Program-made: the position numbers and the translations under genes
Assembly: GCF_036169555.1 (NCBI RefSeq)
Contig: NZ_CP108032.1
Location: forward strand, 5,084,001 to 5,148,000
Reading direction: 5' to 3'
Source of the DNA: Streptomyces sp. NBC_00306
GTDB taxonomy: Bacteria; Actinomycetota; Actinomycetes; Streptomycetales; Streptomycetaceae
Length of the DNA: 64,000 nt
Shown here: positions 25,895-34,672 of the stretch, one piece after another
Layout: each line of letters starts with the position of its first letter
Numbering within the stretch: the first letter of the stretch is position 1
Notes under the pieces: model-generated
What the model saw: the letters and a program-made list of their open reading frames with translations, nothing else
Told to the model about the DNA's origin: nothing
The model's database searches: none

Positions 25895-28800
25895 ACCACG
25901 ACAGCATCGTTCTCGAGGGCGTCACGACCCACAACCTCAAGTCCGTCGATGTGGCCCTGCCCAAGGGAAAGTTCATCGTCGCGGTCGGCGTCTCCGGGTC
26001 CGGCAAGTCCTCCCTCATCATCGACACCCTGTTCGAGCACTCCAAGTCGCTCTACCTCGGCGCGCTGTCGAGCCGGTCCCTCGACCTGGGCGACGGTGAC
26101 TACCACGTCGACCGCATCGCCGGGACCCAGCCCCCCGTCGCTCTGCGCCAGCGTGACGGCGGCTACAGCAACCCCCGTTCGACCGTGGGCACGCTGACCG
26201 GAATCGACGGGCTCTACCGGTTGCTGTTCGGCGCCGCCTCCCACCCGGTGTGTCCCGCCTGCTTCGGCGACACCGGTCCCGACCTGCTCTGCCCCGACTG
26301 CGGCATCTACACCGAGCCGCACTCCGCCCAGCACTTCAGCCCGAACCGCCGCGAGGGCAAGTGTCTGCACTGCGACGGCGTCGGCGAGATGATCGGGTTC
26401 TCCCTCGACCGGATCATCCCCGACACCTCGAAGACGCTGAAGGAGATCTGGGACGGCGCGGACCCGGGCACCTTCGCCGTGCCCAACTGCCGCAAGGTGT
26501 TCGAGGCCATGGCCGACGACACGGGCATCCCGCTCGACCGCCCCTTCGGCACGCTCACCGAGGAGCAGCGTGACCGGGTCCTCCACGGCTGCGAAACCGT
26601 CTACTCCATCAAGCTGAACAAGGTCACCAACGACTTCCGGTTCGAGGGAATCCTCGGCTTCCTGGAGCGGGCCTACAAGAACGCCAGCAGCGCCGCGAGG
26701 CGCAACGCCTTCTCGAACTACCTGGCCGCCGAGGTCTGCCCGTCCTGTGAGGGAGGGCGGCTGCGGACCGAGTCGCTGAAGGCCTCCGTCGCCGGGCTCA
26801 CCTTCCCCCAGTTCCAGCGGGACGAACTCTCCACCTCGACCGAGCGGCTCCGGGAGGCGCTCTCCGCGGGGAAACTGCCGGGGCAGGTCCGCGGACTGGC
26901 CGAGGAGATCGTCAAGAAGTCCACCAACATCGATCAGGTGGGTCTGGGACACCTCCAGCTCCGGCGTCCCATCGTCACCCTGTCCAGCGGCGAACTGCAG
27001 CGGCTGCTGCTCGCCCAGCATCTGGCGAGCGACCTGACCGGTGTCATGTATGTGCTGGACGAACCCACGGCCGGCCTGCACGACGCGGACACCGAGAACG
27101 TCCTCGCCTCGCTGCGGCGCCTGCGCGACCTGGGCAACACCGTCATCGCCATCGAGCACGACGAGACCGTGATCACCGCGGCCGACTGGGTGGTCGAGCT
27201 CGGGCCGGGGGCGGGCTCCCGGGGTGGAGAAGTGGTCTTCGAGGGCCCCGTGGCGGAGCTTCTCGACAAGCCCGACTCCCCGACGGCCGAGGCGCTGCGC
27301 TCCCGGCCCGCCGGCAGGGAGGGCGTCGACCTGGACGCGGCCGAGTGGCTCGACGTCCGCTCCCTCACCCGCAACAACGTCGAGGACCAGGCGGTTCGTC
27401 TGCCGCTCCGGGCGCTCACCTGCGTCACCGGCGTCTCCGGAGCCGGCAAGAGCTCACTGGTCGCGAGCCTCCACGACAAGCTCAGGGCCGGCCTCAAGGA
27501 TGCGGTCACGGGCGGCGACGTCGACGGCATCAACCACCTCGACGACGTGATCTACGTCGAGAAGCGGCCCATCGGCCGGTCCAGCCGCAGCACGCTGGCG
27601 ACCTACATCGGGATCGGTGACCACATCCGTGACGCGTTCGCCGCAAGCGCGGACGCGGTCGAACGCGGCCTCGGCCGGGCCGAGTTCAGTGCCAATGTGG
27701 CCGGCGGACGCTGTACGGCCTGCAAGGGCCTCGGGCTGGCGGAAGTGGACATGTCCCTCTTCCGTAGCGAACACGTCGTGTGCTCCGAGTGCGACGGCCG
27801 GCGCTTCCAGGACCACGTGCTCGACGTGCGGCTCGACGGCCGCAACATCCACGACGTGCTGTCGATGACGGTTGAGGACGCCCTGGCCTGGTTCGACGAC
27901 CTCGGCAATGCCAAGGTCGTGAAGGTACTGACCGTCCTCGACGAGTTCGGCCTCGGCTATCTGCTGCTCGGCTCCTCCACCACCACCCTCTCCGGCGGAG
28001 AGGCCCAGCGCCTCAATCTGGCCGGCGAGCTGATCAAGCAGCGGCGCAGCGGCACGCTGTTCATCTTCGACGAGCCCACGCGAGGGCTGCACCCGGCCGA
28101 CACCCGCCACCTCCTGGCCCTCTTCGAACGCCTCGTCGCGTCCGGCAACACCATCGTCGCCATCGAACACACCCTGAGAGTCGTCGCCGTCGCCGACTGG
28201 GTCATCGACATCGGTCCGGGCGCCGGCCGCGCCGGCGGCAACGTCATCCACTGCGGCACCCCGGACGAGCTGCTCAAGTCCGAGAAGTCGACCACCGCGA
28301 CCCATCTGCGCAGGGCACTGGAGGGCCGCTCCGCGGCCGAGATCCCGCCCACGCGGCCGGCGACGTCCGGTCGGGCGATGAGCCCGCTGGCGGGGGCGAA
28401 CGACCTGCTGCCGACGTCGCTGGCCATCGTGACCGGCTGCGCCGGCGCCTCGGGGAACGGCGCCGCGGCGCCGCGAGGTCTCACCATCGCCTCCCTCACG
28501 GCGGTGTCCGAGGACCCCGGCCTCATCGGCTTCCTGGTGAAGGCGGAAAGCTCCAGCTGGGCGAGCATCGCCCCCGGGCTGCACTTCTGCGTCAACATCC
28601 TCAGCGACCGACAGGCGGACATCGCGAAGGTCTTCGCACGGACCAGGCCCGACCTGCGCTTCGACGGGCTGGAGTGGGCCGCGACCGCGAACGGATGCCC
28701 CCGCATCGGCGGCGCCTTCGGCTTCATCGACTGCCGGATGGCGGCCAGTTACCGGATGGGGGACCATCTGCTGATCCTCGGCAGGGTGCACGGCGCCGAG

Positions 28801-28905
28801 CTCGACCACACGCTCCAGCCGCTGCGACGCAACGGGCAAGGACGCGACGCCGACTACGGCTGGACCCTGGCGGGCGAGCCGGCCGAGGCGGGTGCCGACA
28901 CATGA
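25891..28905 (+). CDS. UvrA-like protein fused to a flavin reductase domain
   Basis: A 1004-residue two-part protein. Residues 1 to about 815 are a UvrA-like excision or drug-resistance ATPase lacking the usual full-length insertions. Walker A motifs are GVSGSGKSS (33-41) and GVSGAGKSS (about 514-522). Signatures are LSSGELQRLLLAQHL (about 364) and LSGGEAQRLNLAGEL (about 700), each followed by DEPTAGLH or DEPTRGLHPAD. Zinc pairs include CPACF and CPDC, CPSCEGG, and CTAC and CSEC. After a Pro-rich linker, residues about 830-1004 form an HpaC-type flavin reductase (GLTIASLTAVSEDPGLIGFL, FCVNILSDRQADIAKVFA, GDHLLILGRVHGA). The first half probably removes drug from DNA; the second supplies FADH2 to HpaB upstream. 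I saw no frameshift at the joint. Confidence 0.88.
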   Translation: MNHDSIVLEGVTTHNLKSVDVALPKGKFIVAVGVSGSGKSSLIIDTLFEHSKSLYLGALSSRSLDLGDGDYHVDRIAGTQPPVALRQRDGGYSNPRSTVGTLTGIDGLYRLLFGAASHPVCPACFGDTGPDLLCPDCGIYTEPHSAQHFSPNRREGKCLHCDGVGEMIGFSLDRIIPDTSKTLKEIWDGADPGTFAVPNCRKVFEAMADDTGIPLDRPFGTLTEEQRDRVLHGCETVYSIKLNKVTNDFRFEGILGFLERAYKNASSAARRNAFSNYLAAEVCPSCEGGRLRTESLKASVAGLTFPQFQRDELSTSTERLREALSAGKLPGQVRGLAEEIVKKSTNIDQVGLGHLQLRRPIVTLSSGELQRLLLAQHLASDLTGVMYVLDEPTAGLHDADTENVLASLRRLRDLGNTVIAIEHDETVITAADWVVELGPGAGSRGGEVVFEGPVAELLDKPDSPTAEALRSRPAGREGVDLDAAEWLDVRSLTRNNVEDQAVRLPLRALTCVTGVSGAGKSSLVASLHDKLRAGLKDAVTGGDVDGINHLDDVIYVEKRPIGRSSRSTLATYIGIGDHIRDAFAASADAVERGLGRAEFSANVAGGRCTACKGLGLAEVDMSLFRSEHVVCSECDGRRFQDHVLDVRLDGRNIHDVLSMTVEDALAWFDDLGNAKVVKVLTVLDEFGLGYLLLGSSTTTLSGGEAQRLNLAGELIKQRRSGTLFIFDEPTRGLHPADTRHLLALFERLVASGNTIVAIEHTLRVVAVADWVIDIGPGAGRAGGNVIHCGTPDELLKSEKSTTATHLRRALEGRSAAEIPPTRPATSGRAMSPLAGANDLLPTSLAIVTGCAGASGNGAAAPRGLTIASLTAVSEDPGLIGFLVKAESSSWASIAPGLHFCVNILSDRQADIAKVFARTRPDLRFDGLEWAATANGCPRIGGAFGFIDCRMAASYRMGDHLLILGRVHGAELDHTLQPLRRNGQGRDADYGWTLAGEPAEAGADT

Positions 28906-30032
28906 ACCCGGTCGCCGATCAACTCGAAGCGCACTTCGCCCAATGGCTGCGCACCCTGGAGTCCGACGCGCGCCTCGGCTCTCCCGGTGACACCGGCGAT
29001 CCGGCCGGGGCCCACGGACTCCCGCAGCCGTCCGCGCCGGTGCGGTACGGCGAATGGGAAGACTCCGACGGCAGCACGCGCGAGGTGCGGATGACCCGGC
29101 CGGAGTGGCTGCTGAACCAGCTCGACGCCGTTCTCGCCCTCGGCGACGTCATCACGCCCGACGACGTGACGGTCGTCGCCGTGCCGTACGAACTGTCCCT
29201 CGAAGGGGCCTCCATCGAGCGGGCCGTCGAGTTGCTGGGCGCCTCCCTCATCAGCGTCGGTACCAGCAACACGATCTGCCCGGTCCCGCGTCTTCTGGAC
29301 CTGATCCACCGGTACCGGGTGACGACGCTGGCGTGCCCGCCCCAACTGGCCGCCGAGCTGGCCGCGCTCGACGAGGCGGCCGGACGGGACCCCGGGGCGT
29401 CCACCGTCCACACCCTCATCGCGACCCGGCCGGCCGCTCCCGAGCGCCTGCGCCGTATCGCCGCCGTGTGGGGCGCGTCAGCGTTCGAGATCTTCAGCAC
29501 CCCGTCCAGACCCGCCACGGCCACGCCCTGCGGGGCCGGCCGGCTCCATCTGCCGGAGGACCGCTTCGAGGTGCAGCTCCGGTCACCTGCTCCGGGCCGT
29601 ATCGACACCGACGGCACCCGTGGGGAACTCATGCTCGCCGCCCGCCACCCCGAGTCGTCCACGCCGGTGGCCGTGCCGACCGGAGAGCTCGTCGAGCTCC
29701 GCTCCTCGCGCACGGTATGCGCATGCGGCGGTGACGGGCGGATCGTCATTCCGCTCGGACGGGTGGCCGACGCCGTCCCCACGCCGCAGGGCCCGGTGAC
29801 GCAAGTGGACGTCGAGCACTGCCTGTTCACCTCCCCGGAACCCGAGGGGCGGGTCACGAGCACGGTCGAGAACGGCCGCCTGTCGGTCGCCTTCGCCGTA
29901 CGCAGCGGTACCGACCGGAACCGGGCGGCACTTCATGAGCTCGTCCGGAGCCGGCTCGGTCCCGCGGTCGAGCTGGCGCCGTTCGCCGAAGAGATCGCCG
30001 AAGCCGACACCCGCGCGAGGAGCAGCAGATGA
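28902..30032 (+). CDS. degenerate PaaK-like protein
   Basis: A 376-residue relative of the ligase at 21260: VVAVPYELSLEGASIERAVE aligns with VAIAVPYELAGVGQDLDRAL, and the following domain order is the same. It has lost the glycine-rich SSGTG loop, the YGMTE-type motif (here FEIFSTPSRP) and the RYRTGD motif (here VAVPTGELVE). The CACGG pair recalls the PCPCGS site of the intact enzyme. It is unlikely to adenylate. It may be a structural partner, a carrier-like docking protein or an acyl-transfer scaffold. It is coupled by four-base overlaps to the UvrA fusion and to the first nitrilase gene. Confidence 0.7.
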   Translation: MNPVADQLEAHFAQWLRTLESDARLGSPGDTGDPAGAHGLPQPSAPVRYGEWEDSDGSTREVRMTRPEWLLNQLDAVLALGDVITPDDVTVVAVPYELSLEGASIERAVELLGASLISVGTSNTICPVPRLLDLIHRYRVTTLACPPQLAAELAALDEAAGRDPGASTVHTLIATRPAAPERLRRIAAVWGASAFEIFSTPSRPATATPCGAGRLHLPEDRFEVQLRSPAPGRIDTDGTRGELMLAARHPESSTPVAVPTGELVELRSSRTVCACGGDGRIVIPLGRVADAVPTPQGPVTQVDVEHCLFTSPEPEGRVTSTVENGRLSVAFAVRSGTDRNRAALHELVRSRLGPAVELAPFAEEIAEADTRARSSR

Positions 30033-30961
30033 AGGTAGCGGTAGTCCAGACGCGTTGGGCCGACGACCCGGCCGACGGCCTGCGCAACGCCCATCAGGCC
30101 ATCGAGGAAGCCACCGAGTCCGGGGACGTCGACGTGCTCTGCTTCCCGGAGTTCTTTCTCGGCCCGCCCTGGTACATGCCGGGCCAGGACCATCTGAGGG
30201 GTCGCACCGACACCCGCATACCCGGGCCGGTCATCGAGACCTTCCAGAAGCTGGCGCAGAGCACCAGTACCAACATGGTGCTGGGGGCGATCGTCGAGGA
30301 GCTCGACGACGGCAAGTACAGCAACACCTCACTGTTCCTCGACAGGGACGGCGAGATCGCCGGGCGGGCCTCGAAGGCCCACATGTTCGGCAACGAGATC
30401 GTGGTGTGCCGCGCGGCCGACTCGCTGGGCATCATCGAGACCGATGTCGGCCGGGTCGGACTCGCCGTCTGCTCCGATTTCTGGGTCCCCGAAGCCATCC
30501 GGGTCATGGCGCTGGCCGGGGTGCACACGGTCTTCGTACCGGGTGGAACCCTGCGCCAGAACCAGGCGCTCATGGTCAACGCGCTGCGCACCACGGCCTA
30601 TCTCAACGGCGTCAACGTGGTGTACGCCAGCTCGGTCGGGCTGGTCGAAGGCACCAGGGGCGACCGTGTGGTCCAGATCCACTTCGCGGGCACCAGCCTC
30701 GTGGTGTCGCCGGAGGGAGTGATGGCGCAGGCCGGCAGCGCTCGACCGCAGATCCTGCACGCCGACCTGGCCCCGCCGCCCGCGCACAACGACGGCAGGA
30801 ACTGGCTCGCCATGCGGCGGCCCGAGGCCTACGCGCCGCTGCTGGGGGAGTACGCGGGCATGAGCCGCGACCTCGCCGAGGAGCTGCGCAGCAACCTGGC
30901 CGAGGACGCCGGACAGCGGCAGCCGTCCGAAGCTCCCGCGACGTCGCGGACGGGGGTCTGA
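30029..30961 (+). CDS. nitrilase-superfamily amidohydrolase or amide synthase (intact triad)
   Basis: A 310-residue carbon-nitrogen hydrolase with all catalytic residues in place: E41 in CFPEFF, K116 in ASKAHMF and C148 in LAVCSDFW. These enzymes form a thioester on the cysteine and pass the acyl group to water or an amine. In a cluster lacking NRPS modules, amide formation between subunits or release of an amino group is plausible. It is the first of four nitrilase-fold genes and the only one with an intact Glu-Lys-Cys triad. The C-terminus is extended by about 40 polar residues. The start overlaps the stop of the upstream gene. Confidence 0.85.
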   Translation: MKVAVVQTRWADDPADGLRNAHQAIEEATESGDVDVLCFPEFFLGPPWYMPGQDHLRGRTDTRIPGPVIETFQKLAQSTSTNMVLGAIVEELDDGKYSNTSLFLDRDGEIAGRASKAHMFGNEIVVCRAADSLGIIETDVGRVGLAVCSDFWVPEAIRVMALAGVHTVFVPGGTLRQNQALMVNALRTTAYLNGVNVVYASSVGLVEGTRGDRVVQIHFAGTSLVVSPEGVMAQAGSARPQILHADLAPPPAHNDGRNWLAMRRPEAYAPLLGEYAGMSRDLAEELRSNLAEDAGQRQPSEAPATSRTGV

Positions 30962-30963
30962 GG

Positions 30964-31785
30964 ATGTCCAGGATCTTCGTGGCCCAGTACCGCCGCCGTG
31001 TCGACGCGCAGAGCACGCTGGACGGGGTGCTGGAACACCTCGACGACAAGGTCACGGCACGTGCCGGGTTCGTCGTGCTGCCGGAGAACGCCTTCGCCCC
31101 CGTGGACGCCGGTCCCTTGCCCCCCGCCCTGCGGGACCAGGCGCTGGAACGGCTCGCCGAGCTGGCCCGGCGGCGCGGCACCTATCTGCTCACCGGCTCG
31201 TGGGCCGAGGAGGGAGGACCGGGCGGAGGACTTCACCAGGTCGCTCACCTCCTGGACCCCTCGGGCGACGTCCTGGCCGCCGTGCGGCGTCCCGTCGACG
31301 ATCAGGGCCGTACCGTCACCGGCGACGACTTCCCCGTCGTGGACACCGAGCACGGGCGGGTCGGAGTGCTGCTCGGCCCGGACTTCTGGCTGGTCGAGCC
31401 GCCGCGGATCCAGTGCCTCGCGGGAGCAGAGCTCCTTCTCGTGGCCGGTTCCACCAGCGGGGCGGCGACCGACAGCCAGCATGCCGCGGTCTGGGGCATC
31501 TCCACGCTCAACACCGTGGGCGTGGCCATCGCCTGTGGGCTCGACGCGCCCTCGGCGGGGGGATCGGGTGTCGCGGTTCCCGACGGCTTCCTGGCCTGGG
31601 CCGGTACCCAGGAAGCGGTGGTCAGCGCCGCCTGGGACCTGGACCATCTGCGGCACCTGCGCCAGCCGGACCTGCGCTTCCAGGAGACCCTGTGGTTCGG
31701 CCTGTGGGCTCGGCGACCGGACCTGTACACGAGTCTCGCCGACGGAGCATCCCCGTCCGGCGTCACCGTCGAGGCCGGGAGCTGA
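30964..31785 (+). CDS. nitrilase-fold pseudoenzyme, copy 2
   Basis: A 273-residue nitrilase-superfamily protein. The first catalytic position is kept (E41 in VLPENAF), but the lysine region reads AVRRPVDD, without lysine, and the cysteine is replaced by glycine (G138 in VLLGPDFW, aligned with AVCSDFW of copy 1). It should therefore be unable to form the acyl-enzyme. It starts two bases after the intact copy, so a heteromeric complex with it is a reasonable idea. The ATG at 30964 is preceded by GAGG. The next gene starts one base after its stop. Confidence 0.8.
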   Translation: MSRIFVAQYRRRVDAQSTLDGVLEHLDDKVTARAGFVVLPENAFAPVDAGPLPPALRDQALERLAELARRRGTYLLTGSWAEEGGPGGGLHQVAHLLDPSGDVLAAVRRPVDDQGRTVTGDDFPVVDTEHGRVGVLLGPDFWLVEPPRIQCLAGAELLLVAGSTSGAATDSQHAAVWGISTLNTVGVAIACGLDAPSAGGSGVAVPDGFLAWAGTQEAVVSAAWDLDHLRHLRQPDLRFQETLWFGLWARRPDLYTSLADGASPSGVTVEAGS

Positions 31786-31786
31786 C

Positions 31787-32956
31787 ATGCGCGAAGCCGG
31801 ACTGCCCGAATCCGCGGTGCGTACGGAGATCACCGCTGCCCTGTCCGAGGACATCCCCTGGACCCGGGTGCTCAACTCCATCTGCACCGAACCGCATCCG
31901 CTGGCCGTCGAGCTGTCCCACGCCGCGTCGCACACCAACCTCGGCGACGTGCGGATATTCCGCGGTACCAAGCGCATCGAACGCAAGGTCGTCGCCCTGC
32001 TTCTGGAGCTGCTCGGTCATCCTCGGGGGGCGGGGAGCCTGGTCTCCGGGGGAACCGAGGCCAATCTGCTCGCCATGCTCGCCGCCCGCCAGGAGGCCCG
32101 GGCCGCCGGCCGGCTGACGGAGCGCCCGGAAGTCATCGTCGGAAGCACCGTCCACTTCTCGTTCGACAAGATCTTCTCCGCCCTCGGCGTCACCGCCGTC
32201 CGCGTGCCCGTGGACGACAACCTGCGCCTTGCGCCCGGCTCCGTGGCGGCGGCGGTGAACGAGAACACCATCGCGGCGGTGGCCACCGCCGGAAGCAGTG
32301 AACTGGGTGTGGTGGACGCGGTGGACGACATCGCCACCGCCCTGGCGCGGCACGGGGTGTGGCTGCACGTGGACGCGGCCACCGGCGGCTTCATCATCCC
32401 GTTCGCGCGCGAACTCGGGTGTCCTCTCCCGCAGTTCGACTTCGAGGTCGACGGCGTCCGGTCGATCACCATCGACCCGCACAAGTACGGCCTGGCGAAC
32501 GTCCCCGCCGGGGCGATCCTCTTCCGTGACCAGGAGGCGTACCAGGCCGACTCGTTCTTCCTCGACACCCCCGCGCACACCACCCTCCTCGGCACCCGCC
32601 CGGGCAGCGCGGCGGTGGCGACCTACGCCGTCCTCGAACATCTCGGCAGGGAGGGATTCGTCGAGATCACCCGCACCAACTTCGAGAACACCGTGTACCT
32701 GACGACACAGCTCGCCGAGGCCGGATACGGCCTTCTCATCGAGCCCGACCTGAACATCGTGGTCGCCCGGGTCCCCCATGCCGCCGAGGTGTCACGCCGT
32801 CTCGACGCCGACGGCTGGATCGTGTCCACCTCCAAGCGCTTCGACGAGGGCCTGCGCCTCGTGGTGGCCCGGCACGTCACCCGGGACGTCATCGACGCGT
32901 TCATGCCCGCCCTGGTCAAGGCCGACCACGAAGTCCGGGCCGAGGTGGCCGGATGA
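31787..32956 (+). CDS. PLP-dependent group II decarboxylase (MfnA-like)
   Basis: A 389-residue fold-type I PLP enzyme. The PLP lysine lies in TIDPHKYGLANVPAG, the cofactor aspartate in LHVDAATGGF, and the N-terminal glycine-serine loop in GSLVSGGTEAN. It resembles the tyrosine and aspartate decarboxylase MfnA group and related glutamate decarboxylases. It should decarboxylate an aromatic or acidic amino acid, for example DOPA-like intermediates made by the HpaB protein. It is tightly packed after the second nitrilase-fold gene. A 49-base gap follows, one of the longest in the operon. Confidence 0.85.
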   Translation: MREAGLPESAVRTEITAALSEDIPWTRVLNSICTEPHPLAVELSHAASHTNLGDVRIFRGTKRIERKVVALLLELLGHPRGAGSLVSGGTEANLLAMLAARQEARAAGRLTERPEVIVGSTVHFSFDKIFSALGVTAVRVPVDDNLRLAPGSVAAAVNENTIAAVATAGSSELGVVDAVDDIATALARHGVWLHVDAATGGFIIPFARELGCPLPQFDFEVDGVRSITIDPHKYGLANVPAGAILFRDQEAYQADSFFLDTPAHTTLLGTRPGSAAVATYAVLEHLGREGFVEITRTNFENTVYLTTQLAEAGYGLLIEPDLNIVVARVPHAAEVSRRLDADGWIVSTSKRFDEGLRLVVARHVTRDVIDAFMPALVKADHEVRAEVAG

Positions 32957-33005
32957 CGGCTCCAGTCACCACAACGACGATCACGACCCCCCGAGGAGTC
33001 CCACG

Positions 33006-33857
33006 TTGAGCTTGTTCCGCGGACAAGGCCTCACCCTTGCCGCCGTCCAGACGCAGATCGATCCGGGTCGACGCGAGGAGAACCAGGCCCGTGCGGCGGA
33101 GCTGCTCGCCTCCGCGGCCGGGCAGGGCGCCGACCTGGCGTGTCTGCCCGCGTGCTTCGCCACCGGAGTGAACTTCCCGTCGATACGCAAGGACGCGACT
33201 CCGCTGGACGGACCCGTCATGGACTTCCTCGCCGGCCAGGCGCAGCGGCACGGTATGCACATCGCGGCCGGTGTCCTGCTGTCGGAGGGCCGGGACATCT
33301 ACGACGCCTGCGTCCTGGTCGGTCCCGCGGGTGATCTGCTCGGGCTCTATCGCCGGGCCTCCCTGTGGGCCGGTGAGCGGGACTACCTGGCGGCCGGGGA
33401 GCCCGTCGACGCCATCACCACCCCGCTCGGCCGCATCGGCCTCCAGGTCAGCTACGACCTGCGCTTCCCGGAAGCGAGCCGACGGTTCCTCGTCCAGGGC
33501 GTCGACGTCATCGTGTGTGTCGCGAACCTGTTCGCCGACTTCTCGCACCACGCCAGGTCGCTCGCGCGCGCCCGCGCGGCCGACAACGCGACCGCCCTCG
33601 TGTTCAGCAGCTGCACCGGGGAGAACCGGTTCGTGGGCATGCCGTACGTGGGCCGTAGCTGCATCGTCGACGGCCTGACCGAGGGTGTCACCGCGGACGA
33701 CGCCGACGTGCTGGCGGAGGTTCCGGCCGGCAGCCGCGAGGGCGTCGCGACCGCCACGCTGTACCCGCGTCAACGCAGAAAGGCGGGCGCCGCGCTTCCG
33801 TTCCGCGAGGACACCGTGGCGACCTGGCGCACCTCCTACATCTGGGAGGGGCCATGA
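33006..33857 (+). CDS. nitrilase-fold pseudoenzyme, copy 3
   Basis: A 283-residue nitrilase-superfamily protein in which all three catalytic residues are changed: glutamate to alanine (A49 in CLPACFATG), lysine to arginine (R117 in YRRASLW) and cysteine to serine (S149 in LQVSYDLRFPE). The surrounding fold motifs, such as YDLRFPEASR, are well kept, so the protein is under selection as a structure. The start is TTG at 33006, seven bases after GAGGAG; no ATG fits. The stop overlaps the ABC permease gene. A non-catalytic binding or scaffold role is inferred. Confidence 0.8.
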   Translation: MSLFRGQGLTLAAVQTQIDPGRREENQARAAELLASAAGQGADLACLPACFATGVNFPSIRKDATPLDGPVMDFLAGQAQRHGMHIAAGVLLSEGRDIYDACVLVGPAGDLLGLYRRASLWAGERDYLAAGEPVDAITTPLGRIGLQVSYDLRFPEASRRFLVQGVDVIVCVANLFADFSHHARSLARARAADNATALVFSSCTGENRFVGMPYVGRSCIVDGLTEGVTADDADVLAEVPAGSREGVATATLYPRQRRKAGAALPFREDTVATWRTSYIWEGP

Positions 33858-34672
33858 CGGCACCCGCGTACCGGCGGCGCAACGCCCGTGCGTCCTCGCC
33901 CGGGCCCCGGTTCCGTGTGTCCGAGTGGCTGGGAGACGTGTTCCGGCTGGTGGCCCTGGACCTTCGCCAGTTCTTCGACAACAAGCTGTACGCCGTCTCC
34001 ACCTTCCTCACGTCCGTGTCGATGGTGCTGGCGTTCGGCGCGGCCACGGACCAGATGGCCAGTCCCACCACGGACGCGGCCAACTTCTTCGACTTCGTGT
34101 TCCCCGGAATCCTGGCCGCCGGCGTGATGTTCAGCTGCACCTACTCCGTCGGCTACACGATCATCGTCGACCGGAACCGGCGCACGATCGAGGACCTGAT
34201 CCTCTCGCCCCTGTCGTACTCGGGGTTCCTCCTGGCGCGGTTCGTCGGGGTCACGCTGAAGTGCCTGTTCCAGTTCGCGGCCGTGCTGGTGCTCGGCCTC
34301 GTGGTGTTCGACGCCGCCGTCGAGTCCGTACCCCTCGCGATCCTCGCCTTCGTCAGCGGGTGCCTGGCGTTCGCGGGCCTCGGCGTCGTCGTGGCCACCT
34401 TCTCGAACGAGATCTCGTTCCCCGCCGTCGTCAACATCATCGTCATCCCGCTCATGTACTTCGCCGGCGTCTTCTTCCCGCTGCAGAACCTGGGGTGGGT
34501 GGGTGACGTGATGGAACGGCTCCCGCTCTCCGTCAACGTCGAACTCTTCAGGGCGGCCACCGGCCAGGGGCCGTCGCCGTCGGTGGAGATCCTCACCCTG
34601 GCCGTCGCCTACGCCGTCGTGGCGGTGGGCGTATCGGCGTACGCCTTCAGACAAAGGATCGGCCGTGGCTAG
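33854..34672 (+). CDS. ABC-2 type exporter permease
   Basis: A 272-residue membrane protein with six predicted segments. It has a cytoplasmic head with FRLVALDLRQFFDNKLY, and helices such as FVFPGILAAGVMFSCTYSVG and VVNIIVIPLMYFAGVFFPL, matching ABC-2 exporters. It partners with the ATPase encoded downstream, whose GTG overlaps its end by eight bases. It should pump the finished toxin or an intermediate out of the cell. It is separate from the DrrB-type permease at 6563 and not especially close to it in sequence. Confidence 0.88.
   Translation: MTAPAYRRRNARASSPGPRFRVSEWLGDVFRLVALDLRQFFDNKLYAVSTFLTSVSMVLAFGAATDQMASPTTDAANFFDFVFPGILAAGVMFSCTYSVGYTIIVDRNRRTIEDLILSPLSYSGFLLARFVGVTLKCLFQFAAVLVLGLVVFDAAVESVPLAILAFVSGCLAFAGLGVVVATFSNEISFPAVVNIIVIPLMYFAGVFFPLQNLGWVGDVMERLPLSVNVELFRAATGQGPSPSVEILTLAVAYAVVAVGVSAYAFRQRIGRG

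Noticed and set aside
25891..28905. Housekeeping uvrA
   Set aside because: Housekeeping UvrA is about 950 residues of UvrA sequence; here the UvrA part is shorter, resembles drug-resistance UvrA-like proteins, and carries an extra flavin reductase domain.
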